Assembly (NCBI RefSeq): GCF_003234445.2
Contig: NZ_CP126269.1
Coordinates: 2,294,001-2,358,000, forward strand
Length of the DNA stretch: 64,000 nt
Source: Curtobacterium sp. MCLR17_036
GTDB lineage: Bacteria > Actinomycetota > Actinomycetes > Actinomycetales > Microbacteriaceae
Direction of reading: 5' to 3'
The position numbers were made by a program, and so were the translations under genes. The notes below the pieces were generated by a model. That model was not told the DNA's origin, did not search any database, and saw nothing but the letters and a program-made list of their open reading frames with translations. Positions 62,959 to 64,000 of the stretch are shown piece after piece. How positions within the stretch are numbered: the first letter of the stretch is position 1; every line of letters begins with the position of its first letter.

Positions 62959-63012
62959 TCCGCCCGCGGCGTGCGCTCCCCGGCAGGGGGCCGCGCGCAC
63001 GCCGCGGGCGGA
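62959..63012 (-). terminator. terminator of hpf
   Basis: A perfect 18-bp stem TCCGCCCGCGGCGTGCGC with an 18-nt loop, 19 bp past the hpf stop codon, separating hpf from secA. Confidence 0.9.
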
Positions 63013-63030
63013 GGTGGGGTGCGGGTCGCG

Positions 63031-63732
63031 CTAGGCGATCGCCGCGGCCGGTTCGGCTGCGGTCTCGGACGACGCGTCGGACGTGCCGTCGAGGCCGATC
63101 ACGCCGTAGTCCCAGCCCTTGCGCCGGTAGACGACGCTCGGGCGGTGGGTCTCGGCGTCGACGAACAGGTAGAAGTCGTGCCCGACGAGCTCCATGTAGT
63201 ACAGCGCGTCGTCGACCGTCATCGGGGCGGCCTCGAAGACCTTGTGCCGGATGACGACCGGGCTGTAGACCTCGGTCTCGTCGTCCTCGGGCCCCTGTGC
63301 GTCGACGACGGGGACGGCACCGGTGGCGACGTCCTCGATGAGCTTGCCGTCGGCCGGGACCACACCCATGCCGTCGAAGCCGCTGCCCGCAGCCTCGGCC
63401 ACCGAGGTCGGGCGGTGGCGTCCGCGGTGCACCTTGCGGCGGTCGCGCGCGCGGCGCAGCCGTTCGGTGATGCGGGCGAACGCGAGGTCGAAGGCGGCGT
63501 ACTTGTCGGACGCCGCGGACTCCGCCCGCACGAGGGGCCCGGGACCGATGAGCGTCAGTTCGACGCGGTCCTCGCCCTGGCTGCTGCCGGACTTCTCGTG
63601 GTGGCGGCTGATGCGGACCTCGAAGGCCAGCGCACGGTCAGCGAGCACGTCGATCTTCTCGGACTTCTGCTCGACATAGGTGCGGAATCGGTCGGTGACC
63701 CCGACGTTCCGGCCCGTGATCGTCACGTCCAT
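63031..63732 (-). CDS. hpf: long-form ribosome hibernation promoting factor
   Basis: A 233-aa protein. The N-terminal ribosome-binding domain starts MDVTITGRNVGVTDRFRTYV and contains basic segments (RLRRARDRRKVHRGRHR). A linker of about 70 residues follows, then the C-terminal dimerisation domain VFEAAPMTVDDALYYMELVG, HDFYLFVDAETHRPSVVYRR. The long form makes 100S ribosome dimers in stationary phase. The tail after the domain is Ala/Ser-rich. Confidence 0.95.
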   Translation of the reverse strand: MDVTITGRNVGVTDRFRTYVEQKSEKIDVLADRALAFEVRISRHHEKSGSSQGEDRVELTLIGPGPLVRAESAASDKYAAFDLAFARITERLRRARDRRKVHRGRHRPTSVAEAAGSGFDGMGVVPADGKLIEDVATGAVPVVDAQGPEDDETEVYSPVVIRHKVFEAAPMTVDDALYYMELVGHDFYLFVDAETHRPSVVYRRKGWDYGVIGLDGTSDASSETAAEPAAAIA

Positions 63733-63903
63733 GTGGCGGCTCCCATCCAGACTCAGCGCGTCGCCTCCATCCGGCGATCCTGAACGCCTTGTCGCGAGGC
63801 TAGCCCCGTGGAGCAGCCCGCGTCACTGATCACCGGCGAGTCCTCGAGACCCCCACCGGACACCCAGTGGTCACCCGGCGTCCACCGAGGTGACACTGGC
63901 CGG

Positions 63904-64000
63904 TCAGTCCTCGACGCTCGCGACGGCGACGCACCGGACCACGAGACCACCGCCGGCGCGGACGGCACGGACCCCCTCGGCCATGGTCACCCCGGTGGTC
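63904..64000 (-). CDS. comF: C-terminal end of a ComF-family phosphoribosyltransferase (partial)
   Basis: The last 32 codons of a gene that enters from the right edge read TTGVTMAEGVRAVRAGGGLV, VRCVAVASVED and stop. The TTG(A/V)T followed by AEGVRALR-like sequence is the end of the PRPP-binding site and the last helix and strand of ComF proteins, which lie upstream of hpf and secA in many Actinobacteria. Most of the gene is outside the window, so the call rests on this tail and on gene order. Confidence 0.6.
   Translation of the reverse strand, partial: TTGVTMAEGVRAVRAGGGLVVRCVAVASVED

Overview
The window looks like chromosomal DNA of a very GC-rich actinobacterium of the family Microbacteriaceae, most likely Curtobacterium or a close relative. 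I infer this from the codon bias, the signature regions of the 16S gene, and gene order shared with other Actinobacteria (serA-leuB-ilvE, ilvBNC, whiB1-pdtaS, secA-hpf-comF). No database search was possible. I see no phage, IS element, integrase or CRISPR array. Most genes are housekeeping. The least explained features are the intergenic repeats and the promoter layout.

Layout. 1-3.4 kb: a carbohydrate ABC importer (binding lipoprotein and two permeases) behind a LacI-type operator. 3.5-14.8 kb: an exopolysaccharide-type block with four GT2 glycosyltransferases, a GT14-like glycosyltransferase, a flippase-like protein, a large polytopic membrane protein and a GH16-like hydrolase. 15.2-17.9 kb: tRNA-Gln, a thioredoxin-reductase-like flavoprotein and gltX. 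17.9-23.7 kb: a complete 16S-23S-5S rRNA operon on the minus strand, with promoter, leader and terminator. 23.8-36 kb: amino-acid biosynthesis (ilvD-ilvB-ilvN-ilvC and serA-leuB-ilvE, plus a FAH-family gene), interrupted by mtlD and two small membrane proteins. 36-38.4 kb: otsA-otsB for trehalose. 38.6-47.9 kb: membrane and transport genes (large membrane protein, CorA, ArsB/SLC13-type permease, MscS channel, asparagine-type permease). 48-50.8 kb: a two-component system with a PepSY-like lipoprotein. 50.8-55.5 kb: small regulators, YigZ, and a membrane protein with an extracytoplasmic CX4C-repeat domain. 55.8-64 kb: tRNA-Lys, bcp, whiB1, pdtaS, an Rv3235-family gene, secA, hpf and the end of comF.

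Three genome-style features stand out. (1) Nearly every convergent gene junction carries either one long GC-rich hairpin or a tandem array of palindromic repeats. There are five array families, each different, and they begin at or near stop codons. A dispersed hairpin family with core GGAGGC recurs five times. (2) At least eleven genes have a TANNNT-like -10 box ending 6-7 nt before the start codon, which predicts leaderless mRNAs. (3) Genes inside operons are repeatedly joined by 4-nt GTGA or ATGA overlaps.

The clearest regulatory prediction is a response-regulator box, two direct CTGAAGC half-sites 11 bp apart. It sits 9-10 bp upstream of the -10 of both the response-regulator/kinase operon and the downstream PepSY-like lipoprotein gene, and nowhere else that I noticed in the window.
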